From UBA11164 sp034376725 (GTDB lineage Bacteria > Pseudomonadota > Gammaproteobacteria > Xanthomonadales > Xanthomonadaceae), in assembly GCA_034376725.1 (NCBI GenBank), contig JAXMJH010000040.1:1-15836 (forward strand): a stretch of 15,836 nt of DNA, in the 5' to 3' direction. Every line of letters starts with the position of its first letter. Within the stretch, counting starts at the first letter, position 1. Positions 14,349 to 15,836 of this stretch are shown here, piece by piece. The notes beneath the pieces are model-generated. The model had not been told where the DNA came from and did not search any database. It was given only the letters and a program-made list of their open reading frames with translations. Both the position numbers and the translations under genes were made by a program.

Positions 14349-15836
<1,488 letters not shown>

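Overview
The window is ordinary bacterial chromosome from a high-G+C gammaproteobacterium. Gene content (methylcitrate-cycle genes, a class I aspartate-type aminotransferase next to a 328-residue malate dehydrogenase, TypA) and the intergenic repeats (GGGAATCGGGAAT strings; GGAT-NACGCCGC hairpins) resemble the Lysobacterales/Xanthomonadales. That placement rests on pattern recognition, not a search. Genes are densely packed, and all but merR and typA lie on the minus strand.

Layout: (1) 1-313 holds no gene, only a 23-bp tandem repeat cluster at the extreme left and a hairpin behind prpC. (2) 314-4590 (minus) is a propionate-catabolism cluster transcribed prpE, prpB, prpC. It activates propionate to propionyl-CoA, condenses it with oxaloacetate to 2-methylcitrate, and cleaves 2-methylisocitrate to pyruvate and succinate. 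The dehydratase/isomerase step (PrpD, or AcnD with PrpF) is not in the window. (3) 4777-5127 (minus) is a small ABM-fold protein of unknown role. (4) 5446-7809 is a compact mercury-resistance module: merR (+) diverges from merC-merA (-) over a textbook 19-bp-spacer MerR promoter. It has MerC as its only visible transporter and a MerA without the N-terminal HMA domain, and REP-like repeats in the same orientation lie on both sides. (5) 8073-10375 (minus) carries an aspartate-type aminotransferase and malate dehydrogenase, separated by a 31-bp-arm inverted repeat. (6) 10518-13151 (minus) is a P2-type cation ATPase. (7) 13418-14249 (minus) carries a cyclophilin and a small two-helix membrane protein. 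(8) typA/bipA starts at 14349 (+) and runs off the right edge.

Functionally, aminotransferase and MDH both act on oxaloacetate, which PrpC also consumes, so much of the window is central carbon metabolism. The mer module is the one clearly accessory insertion. I found no convincing new multi-gene system. The points most worth checking are the left-edge repeat cluster, the repeat-bracketed minimal mer module, the extra CxxC in MerC and the GGGAAT inverted repeat upstream of mdh.
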